From Hawksworthiomyces lignivorus (lineage: Eukaryota > Ascomycota > Sordariomycetes > Ophiostomatales > Ophiostomataceae), in contig NTMA01000006.1 in NCBI GenBank assembly GCA_002917075.1, positions 62,001-126,000 of the forward strand: a DNA stretch of 64,000 bases, written 5' to 3'. How positions within the stretch are numbered: the first letter of the stretch is position 1; each line of letters starts with the position of its first letter. Below the pieces are notes generated by a model. The model made no database searches. It was given only the letters and a program-made list of their open reading frames with translations, and was not told where the DNA came from. The translations under genes were made by a program, and so were the position numbers. Positions 22,830 to 34,596 of the stretch are shown piece by piece.

Positions 22830-24142
22830 TTAAAGGCTATCAATGCTATCACAATCGCTCTCATCAACCCATTCTTCATCATCACCAATATTTCCCGTTT
22901 GAGCATTCCACTCGTAGAGAAATGATTCACTCGATTGGCTCCTGTTCAGTTCCCTTTCCAGACGTCTCACGCTAGCCATTTCGTTTTCCTCCTCCACCAG
23001 CATCAGCTGGCGAACGTGAGGGCTGTGCAAGCATGTCGGAGCGACGGTGTCAGCGCAAGGGTGGAACCAGTGATCCAGGTCAAACAGCCGCGGATCTGTT
23101 GAGATTTCTTTTATAATGTCGTCGGCTAATTCCGCCGCTCTCAGGCCGGTATACTCGTTCGGCCGTCCGTCGGGGGCCAGGAAGGCGCAGTTCCAGGCCA
23201 CCCAGTGGTTGTTGAACCGCTCAAGGGACTGGGGCCGGCGCCAGTCAGGGAGGCTCTCGATGTATCTCCAGGGACCGAACAGCATGAACGCGCAGTTTTG
23301 AATCAGCTGTGATAGCGCATATCGCAGAAACTGGGGGGCGCCCAGTTCGCTACCCAAGACGCACGCTTGGGCTGAGAGGGACAGCCATGGCTCCTCGGAG
23401 TACTCCCCCGGTCGGTACTCTAAAGGCGCGGGCTGCGGCTTTGCAACCAGCCACTCTGCATACATCCGGAAGAAGACGGGATCTTGATCGGGGAGCGATA
23501 GGGAGAGCCCCGGTTGGAGCGCTGACTGCGATGCCGAGCTTCCGACGACAGAGTTCAGAAAAAAAAGGGAGGAAGCGCAGGCCACTTCTTCGTCGAGGCA
23601 AAATGTGGTAGCAGCAGGGCTGCCAACAGCCACCTTGATGATCCTGGATGGTGGCCGGTCTTCTTCATTTACTGAAGCGACGGTCGCCGCATTCGTGCTA
23701 TCCAAATCTCACCAGAATGGCTGCAGTCAGCTCCCGAGAAGCGACTGCGTTTACTAATCTTGTGTACGCACATTTAGGGGATGAAGGGGGAATGAGTCCA
23801 AACTCACCTAGGTTCAGCTGATGTAGAGGTGGGCGTGTTTTGTTCGGCAATGTGCTTGTCCATGTCCTGCTGGAGAATTGGATTGGGAGCCTTATTGCTG
23901 CTGGCGTCTACCTTACTGTGCTCATTTTCGACGCCACCGTAGTTGTATAGCAGTTCTAGGATCTTGGTGGTCCATCGAAAATCCGTGCCATCGACGTCTG
24001 CCAGTGATTTATTCTTGGCAGGCTTGTCTGAATTATTTGTTGTTCTTGTTGATTCGCCATGCAGTGTGAGCCGATTATCTGCTTCTGCAAGCGGCTGCCA
24101 CTGAATGGGGCTCTGCGTTTCTTGCACAGATTTCGTCCCCAT
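22830..24142 (-). CDS. BTB/POZ-like fungal protein
   Basis: Predicted protein of about 400 residues. I propose exon 1 24142-23808 and exon 2 23697-22830, joined by a GTGAGT...GATAG intron of 110 bases. The second exon has no ATG before its BTB core and a stop lies just upstream, which forces an upstream exon; the joined frame fits exactly. Exon 1 is polar, with WTTKILELLYNYGG near its middle. The BTB-like core has IIKVAVGSPAATTFCLDEEV, ASSLFFLNSVVG and LPDQDPVFFRMYAEWLV, as in fungal BTB proteins related to transcription or ubiquitin-ligase adaptors. The C-terminal half contains WVAWNCAFLAPDG and an acidic tail. The exact function is unknown and exon 1 is the weakest part of the model. Confidence 0.6.
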
Positions 24143-25048
24143 CGACTCGACAAGCACCTAGCGCTGTATTGGTGTAAAGTCCTCGGGTTAGCGGCAGATG
24201 TCTCGGGCGTCCACACGCCCTTATGAAGATAGACAGCAGCCGCGTGTGAGCCAAAAGAAAATATCAGGTAACCCGTGCGTCGAACCTACCGAATGTTCAC
24301 AGCCGAAGATTTGCACATGACAGACTCCGTCAGCAAACTTCCGTAAAAGCAGGGTAAAAATCATCTAGGCTTGGCTGAAGCTCAAGTGGCTTGAATATCC
24401 CACAATACGCTGAAAATATTGATGAGTTCGTGGGTCTCCCTAGCACGGCGTATTGTGCCTCAGACAAACACTACACGTTTGGGCGGGTTTGGTCTTTTTG
24501 CACAATGTGCAGTGTCTTGCCAGCGTCTTGCCAGCGCCTCCGTATGCAGCAAGGGTGCATTGAGCTCCGGTTCGAGACCCCCACGGTGTTGGGCGCTAAC
24601 TAGCTTTACCCCCCAGCCGTGTAAGTAATGATAGCAGTGTATCGTTTCAGTGTGCTTCCAGCGGCAAGGCTGTGTTCAACCTCGACCTCCAGGTGATGAG
24701 TATGACGGTACGTACTCTTCTTTTTGTCAGGGTCCGGCAGACTCCCCATACCTCTAGGCTGTGCTTGTCTTCGATTCAAAATATTGCAGGTAAATTTTCT
24801 TCTTACGTCTGGTAAGCCGGGTTGTTTTCAGCTATCTACTTATAGATGATATTTCGTCTGTCCCCGGTAACCTAGCCCGCTATCATTCATTTTGTCTCCC
24901 CCATGGTTCTCTTTTAATTTGTATTCCACAAGTACGGCTTCTAATGCAAAATTCAATCAAGAACATCTGCATTCTAATTCACAATTAGAGCTCAGCCAGC
25001 AACTCGTATTGGCGGGAGTTTTCTGGCAACACACCTACTGTGTCTGCG
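24143..25048. promoter_or_regulatory. Divergent intergenic region
   Basis: About 0.9 kb between the BTB-like gene (leftward) and the SNTX/GTPase gene (rightward), expected to hold both promoters. It contains a small tandem duplication of GTCTTGCCAGC near 24510-24531. No supported gene. Confidence 0.4.
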
Positions 25049-28000
25049 ATGAGCCATCCTATGATGCGCCCTGCCTTTGGGCAGAAGGTGGTGCTGGGAA
25101 CATTCTACAATGCCCACACCGACACATTCCAGGGAATGTCTCTGTTTTCCGGAGATCTGCCTGCTGATACGGTGGAGTCATCTCGGCAGCAACGCCCGAA
25201 GATGTCCGCTGCCCTGAGCTTCGACGACTCACACAAGAGCCAGCATGACCACCTTCGCATTAGCCCGGATCTCGGCGGGAGCATCTTGTCTGGCTTGGCG
25301 TCGGCCGGAGGTTCTGCAATGTGCCTCAGTGAAGAGCGCAATTTTAGCAGCATTGTTAGTCCCACTGCGTATGGTGCAGTCCACCACCGGATGACTACGG
25401 CGACAGACCAGCTGCAGCTCAGAAACCCGGCTCTACAGAAGCACATCAGCGCCGCCAGCCTCCAGCTGAGCGAGTTTACGCACGTCGTCACCGAAATTGA
25501 GTATGGCTGCCAATCTGTTATTGTAGCTCGCGGCGCGGTGCTCCAGGACAACCTGGGCTCCGCGCGCGCAGCAAATCAAGAGCCTTTCAACTCATTCAGT
25601 CGCGTTATGAACGGCTTCAAAAACGCAGTGGACGATTTGCAATATGTTTCCGAAGCGGACCTGCCCGATATGCACGTAGAGGGAATGACCCTCGATATTA
25701 TTGCATACAGCGAGGCTTTCCAAAAGGATGGCGTAGTCATGGAAGACCTGAAAGAGGCCTTTGATTTCATTAAGCTGCTGCCATCGATGCTAGAGCACAG
25801 CAGCAAGAACGCCGGAAGAGGAGAGCCCATTTCATACAAACTGGTCCCCATCCGCACCGTTATGAATCTTCTGCACCTGAACAGCACAGCAACATCAAAT
25901 ATCAGCGACGACGTCAACCTGATCCCCGTTCCATCAGACTATCTGGAATTTGTACTGACGCAGTTCGATGAGATCGCATCTCTCCAAAGCAGATTGACCT
26001 GCTATAGCCGCTTCTTATCCAGGAACAAGAGGTACGCCCCGCGCGGCCACGTCTTGGGGGTCACGGATGCTGTCGTAGCAGCCAAGAATGATACTATTGA
26101 GTTGAAGCGATCATATGCCCTTCTGCTACCGCAGGTTCGTAAGAATGGCTTAGACCGTCCAGTCATGGATGGACTGCTCAAGGACCTGGAACAGCTCAGA
26201 TTCCACTGTCAAAAAATCTTAGAATCGGAGTCGGAGCAGATCGCCAAAATCAACTTTGCCAGTGCAGCTACAGCGCAAGGGGCAATTTATATTGGCCACA
26301 ATGGCGTAGGCTTCGACACGATGCTTGGCGCTTTTGTTGCCCTGAAGCGCGACTTGTATGTACTTAAATTTAGCCAAGCGGCAATGGCAGACGTCTCGGC
26401 CTGGGATGCAAACCAGGTGCTCCTCGGAGATGTTCTCTCGATGGCTGCAAAGAATCCTCTCAAGACAGCAGTCGTCATCCTAGACTGCGACGCTATGGGT
26501 GTGCATATTGAGCAGGCGCATATGACGTACTATGATCAGACAGGCAGAGAAATGATACAAGATCTGCACGAGCATCGCCAATTTGTGGCTGATCAATCCT
26601 TTGCTCGATACGACCAAAAAGCTCTGGAGTCTGGCGACACGATTCAAAAACCAGTACAGCGACGCATGGTCAAGATCCCGTGCCCTGGTACCAAATGCAA
26701 CAGCTTGCAGGTGTGCCACTGGATCTGTTCAAGATGCCACGGGCAGATTGAATTTGGCTACTCGGACGACTATCTCTACTGCGAATGTGGCCGAGCCAAG
26801 TTCAACAAATGGCAGTTCAAGTGCAACAGCGCCGACCACGTGTATGGCGGTGGCAGAGGAGGGAAATCCGAAAGGAACAGTCAGAAGGCCAGCGAAACAA
26901 ACTTCGTATCTTACACAAACGAAGCACAGCTGTTGTCGACACTCAAGAGCCTCGACCAGACGGATTACGTGAACATCTTGATTCTAGGCGAGACAGGTGT
27001 CGGCAAATCAACTTTCATTAACTCATTCGTCAACTACTTGTCCTTCGAGACGCTCGATGAGGCCAAGCGCGCCGACCAGCTCTACTGGGTCATACCCTGC
27101 TCGTTTTCCATACAGACCATGGACCGGTCCAAGCCAAACGGCGCCATCCAGGAGCGCAAGATCCAAGTTGGCACCCGCGATGATGAAGAGCAGGACGGGA
27201 CCAAGGGCGCTTCAGCCACGCAGCAGACGTCTGTGTACCCAGTCAACATTGGCACCAAGACAATCCGGCTAATCGATACACCCGGCATCGGTGACACGCG
27301 CGGCCTCGCCTTTGACAAGAAGAACATGGCCGATATCTTGCGCACGCTCAGCGGCTACGAGCAGCTGCATGGCATTTTGATCCTGCTAAAGAGCAACAAT
27401 TCGCGGCTGACGGTGACCTTCAACTTCTGCATGCAGGAGCTGCTGACGCACCTCCACCGCAGCGCTTCGCGGAACATGGCGTTCGGCTTCACCAACACGC
27501 GCATCTCCAACTTCAGCCCTGGTGACACTTTCGGCCCTCTCTCCACCCTACTTAAGAAACACGAGGACATAGGCCTAGCGCTCGAGAACCAGAACACGTA
27601 CTGCTTTGACTCGGAGAGCTTCCGGTTCCTCGCTGCGTTCAAGGACGGCGTCACAATGGAAAATGAAGAGGATTTTCGGCGGAGCTGGGACCACTCGCGA
27701 CAAGAAGCTGTGCGCCTGGTGGAGTTCTTCGAGTCCAAAGTACCCCACCAGGTCAAAAGCACCATGAGCCTGAACGGCACGCGGCAGCTGATCGCCGAGC
27801 TCACGAAGCCCATGGCCGATATCTCCCAACTCATCAACACCAACATCAAGCTATGCAACGACCGGATGGAAGAGCTCCGTGACAAGCGTCTGTCGGGTGA
27901 TGATTTGCGCCGGCGTCTCAAGGTACAAAAGAAGCATCTCAGAGTAAACAAGCTCGACCGCCCTCGTACCGTATGCCAGAACCAGCAATGTGTCGATTGG

Positions 28001-29215
28001 AGTGATGACGGGACGGGCACGCTGGTACGCATCTATAAGAACCCCTGCCATAGCGTATGCTACCTTGACAATATCGAGGTGGATCGTGTCAACTGCCCCG
28101 ATCTCATACACTGTACGGCCTTTTGCGGATCGAATAATTGCCGTCAACCCCAGTGTGGCCATAGCTGGCAACAACATTTGCACGTATACTACGAATTAGA
28201 AGTGAGTAATGCAATCGCCAGTTTCTTAGTTTCTTTTGTCCAGACGCTTGTACAGACGTAGCGAAACAAGATGAAGGGCGAACCCTGCGCCAAAACTGTC
28301 GTGTAATAGGAGGCTAACTCGGCTCTGCAGGAGTATATGGCCACGGTGACAGACACCGAGGCAGAGCGAAAGTTTCGGCAGAACGAAAGTGATATCACAG
28401 TGAAACAAAAGGCGATCGAAGAATTAGAGCAGCGCGTAAAGGAATACAGAGTAGAACATGTACAGATCCTGGAGGCGGCCGCACGGTTTGGCATCTTCCT
28501 CAAGGAGCACTCCATCACGCCGTACAATGACGCAACGCTCGAATATCTTGAAATGTTGATCCAAGAAGAAGAGCAAAAGGCAAAGATTTCTCGCAACCAA
28601 GAAAAGCTCGAAGCTCTGCGCAAGGACTACACGTCACACATCGAACTCGTTAACACTCTTTCGAAGAGCATGAGTGACGGAAAGGGAACCAAGATGCTGG
28701 ACGAAGCAGGTGTGGAGGCTGTCGTGCGCAGCCTCTACGGGCTTACGCACTTTGGCGAGACGCTGCGCAATGTCAAAGACGGTGTCACCGCCGCACACCA
28801 ATCCACATATCGTGAGAAGCCGTTTAAGGTCCAAGTGCGACACCACGGAGGGCGCTCCGGTTCGAAAAAGTTGGCAAGACACTCACCCCAGCAGAACCGC
28901 GGCAGAGCACCTTACGGCAGCGGCAGCGTCGGAGCGCCTTACGGCAGCGGCAACGGCTATCCGTACCAACGTAGCCATGGCCCTGGCGACGATGGAGGTT
29001 ATGGTAACTATTACAGCCACCCTGCTGGCGTCAGCGGAGGAGGAAATGGCGGTGGCCGTTATGACCATTCAAGCTACTCTCCTCCCGACCATCATTCGAG
29101 TTACCCTGACCAGCGGCGACGGCGAAACAGTCCGTCTCCTCCACCGGAGTCTTCAGCTTGGGGTACTGGCACAAAGAAATTTTTGCAAGGGTTATTCGGT
29201 AGTCCCAGATATTAA
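25049..29215 (+). CDS. SNTX-like N-terminus fused to P-loop GTPase, zinc-like modules and coiled coil
   Basis: Very large two-exon protein of 1,345 residues (25049-28201 and 28331-29215; donor GTGAGT, acceptor GCAG). The start is ATG at 25049. The first about 90 residues (GQKVVLGTFYNA, LGGSILSGLASAGGSAM) resemble the opening of stonustoxin/MACPF-like proteins. About 110-480 is helical with a strand-rich part (AVVILDCDAMGVH), perhaps corresponding to the helical and thioredoxin-like parts of the SNTX family. Residues about 545-595 hold a Cys cluster (CPGTKC, CSRC, CECG) suggesting zinc binding. The GTPase has GETGVGKST (647) and DTPGIGD (743), with no clear NKxD motif, as in AIG1/IRG-like GTPases. 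A second Cys/His-rich segment (about 970-1045) precedes a coiled coil and a Gly/Tyr/Ser-rich tail. No signal peptide or membrane helix is seen. Function unknown; innate-immune or stress signalling is speculation from architecture. Confidence 0.82.
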
Positions 29216-30584
29216 GCACGTTCTCATTGAGCCAGAGAAAGATGGCGTGGAAGCCGGAGGCGGTGTTGAAATATAGCTCAAGACAAGACGGTTCCTTTTG
29301 AAATTGTTGCGCTTTTATAAATAGCCTAGGAAGCAGAGTTCTCGCAAAGCACAGGCAAATAACAGAATCGTAACAAAAACAAATCAGTTCTAGTAAAGAG
29401 CCAGGAGTCAGCAACGCCTTAAGTGCAGAGAAACGCTAATATAGTACCTTTTGGTGCTATGTATGGTCCTATTCTACGTTCATTCCTTTTTTTTTCTGTT
29501 TTTTCCTTCCCTCTCCCCCCTCGCTACATCTCTGTCCCCCTCCATCGTGCCTCGGATCACTATAAGTACTACATCTTGTCAATTTCAAGCGGACATGAAA
29601 TTGATGCGTAAATTCACAGAAATTAACTATTCTTTTTTCCTGAATCATACGACGTACGTTCACACCATCTCTTTGCTCTTCAAAAATTGCGTCTTTCCGC
29701 ACTACTAGAAAGCTTCTCATTTGCTACAGGCCTATTAGTGCACACAATTCTTGATAATAAATAGCCTTACAGTGCCTAGAAACAGTGTCTTGAGCTGGCA
29801 CAGTGTGCACTACTGAGGGCTAACAGGACTGTCCACAGCGGGACGCAAAGCTAAGACGGCGGCCGGGTGCCCGCTGAAAAATTTCTGTCTTTCTCACCAC
29901 CAAGACAGGAAGGAGCAATAAAGGAAGGCGTCGCGAAAAGGCAGCTTCTTCTCTCGGTCAAAGACGGGCCCCATTAATACGTGGTACCTGCCCCGTCGGA
30001 GAAGATGAAGTCCCACCTGCCGTTCAAAATTTCACCCGCTACGCTTATACGCGGATTAGGAAACGGCGGCGCTGCCAGCGAGCAGAAAACGAAGATCGAC
30101 CTTGGAAGGAGCTTCTGGCGCCAGCACCACTCCTTCTTCGCCAGCGGCTATTATGGTGGTGGTGACGGTGGCGGTGGTCCCAGCGCTGGAGCAACTGCCG
30201 CTAATTCGGCACCAGAGCACTGCGGGGTGCCTATCAAATCGCACCTTCCCGCGCATCTGAAGAGAGAGCTCCGCGTGCCCCTCCTTTTGAGGCAACACAG
30301 CTCTGCGTTTACGTTATCTCTGCCCGCCAGCCCGTCTATTGTCACACCATCATCTGCTTACTCCTCTTCACCCTCGTCGCTCCCTTCCTACTTCTTTGTC
30401 CTCATTTTCTGCTTCATTCTCTTTATTCTCTGCTTCTTCCGCCCTGCACCGCAATAACAACTTCTCCTCGCCATCTTCCCGGAGCTCAGCCCTCGAACAG
30501 AAACGGCGTCTAGCCTGGCCGACTTATACCCCCAAGCTCAGCACACGACACTGCTCCTCTTCGTCCCACTCCGTTCCCTCCACC
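29216..30584. other. Intergenic region and aminopeptidase leader
   Basis: About 1.37 kb. The 3' half is a long pyrimidine-rich leader (30330-30480, CTCTTCACCCTCGTCGCTCC and the like). An open frame in phase with the aminopeptidase reaches back to about 30339 but contains no ATG before 30585. Another open frame (29981-30457) is probably untranslated leader. No other gene seen. Confidence 0.5.
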
Positions 30585-33378
30585 ATGGCATCCGACCGCG
30601 ACATCTTGCCGGGCAACTTCAAGCCCAGCCACTACGATCTGGTCATCACGGACCTCGACTTTGCCCAGTGGTCATACAAAGGAACCGTGACCATCGAGGG
30701 CGCATTGACCGAGCCCACAACCGAGATCGCCCTCAACACGCTCGAAATTGACATTACTAAGGCCACCCTGGAGGCTCAATCCACCAAGGGCACGCGCAGT
30801 GAGAATCCAACTGAGGTTGTCTATGATGCCAAGAGCCAGCGGTCTACCCTCACCTTTGTCCAGAAGGGCGGCGAGGCATTTCCGCCCTCACCAAAGGCAT
30901 CCCTCACCATTGCTTTTACCGGCAAGCTCAACCATGATCTGGCCGGCTTCTACCGATCGCAATACAAGCCGCCCGCCGGCTCTAGCCCGGCAGCCGCCTC
31001 CACTCCGCGCGACGCAGATTTTCACTATATGCTGAGCACGCAGTTCGAGTCTTGCGACGCCCGCCGCGCTTTCCCCTGCTTCGACGAGCCCAACCTCAAA
31101 GCCACTTTCGACTTTGCCATTGAGATCCCAGACGATCTCGTAGCACTCAGCAACATGCCCGTGAAAGAAGAGAAGAGTGTTGGTTCAAAAGTCAAGCGTG
31201 TTACCTTTGAGCGCACACCCATTATGAGCACCTATCTCCTGGCCTGGGCCGTCGGCGACTTCGAGTATATCGAGGCCTTCACCGACCGCCGCTATGCTGA
31301 CGGCAAACAGATCCCAGTCCGCGTCTACACTACACGGGGCCTGAAAGAGCAGGGTCGCTGGGCCTTGGAGCACGCACCAAAGTACATCGATTTCTTCAGC
31401 GAAAGCTTCGACATCGACTACCCGCTGCCCAAGTCTGACATCTTGGCTGTTGCTGAATTTACGCATGGCGCCATGGAGAACTGGGGCCTGGTGACGTACC
31501 GCGGAACTGCCATTTTGTTCGACGAGGAGCTGTCTGACAACCGCTTCCGCAACCGTATCGCATATGTCGTGGCACACGAGCTCGCCCACCAGTGGTTTGG
31601 CAATCTGGTCACCATGGACTGGTGGGACGAGCTGTGGCTCAACGAGGGCTTTGCTACCTGGGCCGGCTGGCTTGCCACCGAATCTCTGCATCCTGATTGG
31701 GACGTCTGGGCCCAGTTTGTCAACGAAGGCATGGAACGGGCACAGAAGCTCGACTCGCTGCGCTCGTCACACCCAATCCAGGTCCCAGTGCGCGACGCCC
31801 TCGACGTGAACCAGGTCTTCGATGCCATTAGCTATCTCAAGGGCTGCTCAGTCATCCGCATGCTCGCGAACCACTTGGGCACCGACACCTTCCTGAAGGG
31901 CGTGGCAGCGTACCTGAAGAAGCACAAATACGGCAATGCCAAGACAACGGCGTTGTGGAATGCTCTGAGTGAGGCTTCGGGCCAGGATGTGAACAACTTG
32001 ATGGGACCTTGGATCGAGAAGATCGGCTTCCCTATACTGAACGTCACCGAGAAAGAGAACGGGCAGCTTGCAGTCCAGCAGGCGCGCTTCCTGTCTACCG
32101 GTGATGTACAAGCCGCCGACGATACCACCACCTGGTGGGTGCCTCTGGCGCTAGCCGGGCGCCTTGGATCTGCCGATGGGTCTGTGGAGTCTCTAGCGCT
32201 CACCAAGAAAGAGGATGTCATCACCAATGTCAACAGCGACTTCTATAAGCTGAACTCTGACGCCACCGGCTTTTACCGAGTGAACTACCCGCCGCAGCGC
32301 CTCGGCAAACTGGGCACTCAGCTTAGCCGGCTCAGTGCATCTGATAAGATTTCAATTGCTGGCTCGGCGGCCGAGCTGGCCTTTGCAGGCAACACCACGA
32401 CGTCTGCGCTCCTTTCTTTCCTGGAAGGGTTTGGAAATGAGACGCACGTGCGCGTGCTCGGCCAAGCTTTGGATGCCATCAACTTGATTCAGAGCATATT
32501 TGGTGCCGACGAGAAAATCAAGATGGGCTTGGAGTCGTTTACTCTGAAGCTGATCGAGAAGCCGCTGGCTGAGTTCAGCTTTGACATTCCCAAGGACGAA
32601 GACTATAACAAATCTGAGCTGCGCAAGCGGCTCCTGACCAGTGCCGTCAACAACGGCCACCCAAAGTAAGTATAAGCATCGAGTAGTAACATGCGGCGAC
32701 GGCTCGCGTGGATAGGGAGGGTAGATAGAGGTGCAAGGAGAAAAATAGCTAACGAATCACAGGCTCACCGAAGATGCATTGAAGCGCTTCGATGCGTACA
32801 TTGCTGACCCCGTCGCCAACCCACTCAAGGGTGATCTGCGCGGACCCATTTTCCTGGCGGCGGTGAAGGCAGACCCAGCCCGTGCAGTGCCACTCCTGCG
32901 TAACGAATGGAAGACTACCGCCGCTCCAGATGGCCACGAGGTTGCTCTTGGGGCGCTCAGCGCGACCGTGGATGCAGCTGTCGTCCAGGATAGCCTGTTG
33001 CCATTCCTGTTCGGTACAGACCCTGCTGACACCGTCCCCGCCGCCGACACGCACATTCTAGCTGGCGGCCTTGCCAACCGCACCGCTGCCCGGCCGCTGC
33101 TGTGGACCTTCATCCAGAAAGAGTGGTCCGGCGCTGTGGCGCGCAAGCTGGCGGGCAATCCCATCATCTTGGACCGATTCGTCAACGTGACTCTGAACAA
33201 ATTCTCTGATACCAACGCTCTCGCGGAGATCGAGGCGTTCTTTGCAGACAAGGACACCAAAGCTTTCGACCGGACGCTCGAAACGGTCAAGGATACGATC
33301 AGGGGCCGCGCGGCGTACCGGACACGCGATTCCGAGGAACTGCGTGCATGGCTCGGGGCGCACGGCTATGTGGCGTAA
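30585..33378 (+). CDS. M1-family zinc aminopeptidase (Ape2/Aap1 type)
   Basis: Zinc metallo-aminopeptidase of 898 residues that trims N-terminal residues from peptides; exons 30585-32665 and 32763-33378. The exopeptidase motif GAMENWG sits near 295 and the zinc site HELAHQWFGN near 331, with the third ligand Glu in LNEGFATW near 354. The N-terminal domain begins DILPGNFKPSHYDL, and the C-terminal ERAP1-like helical domain holds EDALKRFDAYIAD and ends AWLGAHGYVA. Length fits yeast Ape2/Aap1. The in-frame stretch upstream without an ATG could belong to a longer mitochondrial form if an unseen 5' exon exists; the ATG at 30585 directly before the conserved start is preferred. The intron uses GTAAGT at 32666 and acceptor CACAG at 32762. 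Confidence 0.95.
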
Positions 33379-34596
33379 GGGCGGGGCAAGATGATAGAAC
33401 AATCAAAAGTGAAGGGCAAACCATATTGGGATATGTTAGTGTGACTTTATCAGGGACTGTCAAGATTACTGCGTGATCATGAAATGAAAAGAATAATGAA
33501 TGGTATTCTGAGCTCTTTGCCTACGAGGCTGCCGATGCTGCTGTGGTATGTGGTGGTCTTTAATGACAGTACTATACCTTATGATCTAGACAAACAAGAC
33601 ATGCATGGTCTAAACAAGCAATGCCAATACCGTAGTGTTGGCTCGAGAGAGCTATTTCTTCTGTTTTGATTTCCAAAGCTTCATCCGGAGGGAAATACGC
33701 TGCACATTGCATAATATTTTGATCATCAGGATTCAGGTTAAGCGCGCGATTTTTGTTGCGCGTAAGCCTTCTCATTGTCTACCTATATTTCTCTCGCTTT
33801 CATACCTACTCTTTCCTTGTATTTTATTTCTTTTCGGAAAGTAAAGTTCATCCACTGCTGACTTCCCCTAATTTCTGCGTCTTTCGGGATCTTGGCGATC
33901 GTTCCCATGTAAATCATGCCTTTCCCGTTTCCCAATCAAATAGCTTTTTCTCTATATCCATGTGCCCCTGACGCGTGACGGGGAAATACAAGAAAACGAT
34001 GATGCAAAAAGCGACCGTCATAAAGAATAATTCCGTTCATCTTTCGATGGTGTATTTTTTTTTCTGTTGCGCCATTTCCTTTTGTCTCTACTATGCGGTG
34101 TCAGTTGCCTTCTCGAATCGGTCACCTGTGCCGTTCCTCTACCGTTCCTCTTTAGGCCAGCGGAAATCAGAAAACGGCTGTGGCCCAGCAACTGGCGGTA
34201 AAGTTGCGAAAAGTATTCTCCTCCTATGAAGGAATCCAACTATGGGTAACCAGGAGAAATTGTCCCGTCGTTGAAATTTCATCCTCCTCATGTCAGCCAA
34301 AGCTCACATTGTGGCCCTGAAATACGACAAAGTCCGTTTTATAAACGGCAGTCACTACTGTAAGCAGAGCATCGGTCACAGTTGTGCTTTGAGCCGCCAC
34401 AGCATATGATGAACATCAGAACCCTTAATCAGAGGTCATACACGCGTTCATGTCAGGCTGAAGTCAGACGGGTTGAGGTCAAGCAGTTGACTCGTAAAGA
34501 TGCGGTTGAGACTGCTACGGCTTTGGTGTCGTCGTCTGGGTTGGTGTAAGCATCGAAGTCGGTATCTAAAGTTAAAGGCAGTGCCTGCGTTAGCTT
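33379..34596. other. Convergent 3' flanks
   Basis: 1.2 kb between the convergent aminopeptidase and histone demethylase genes. It is AT-rich with short palindromic stretches and no supported gene. An acidic reading frame on the minus strand at about 34453-34540 might be a further exon of the demethylase (see findings). Confidence 0.5.

Noticed and set aside
30339..30584. N-terminal extension of the aminopeptidase as a mitochondrial presequence
   Set aside because: The frame is open and Ser/Arg-rich but has no ATG, so it would need an unseen upstream exon. Left as untranslated leader.
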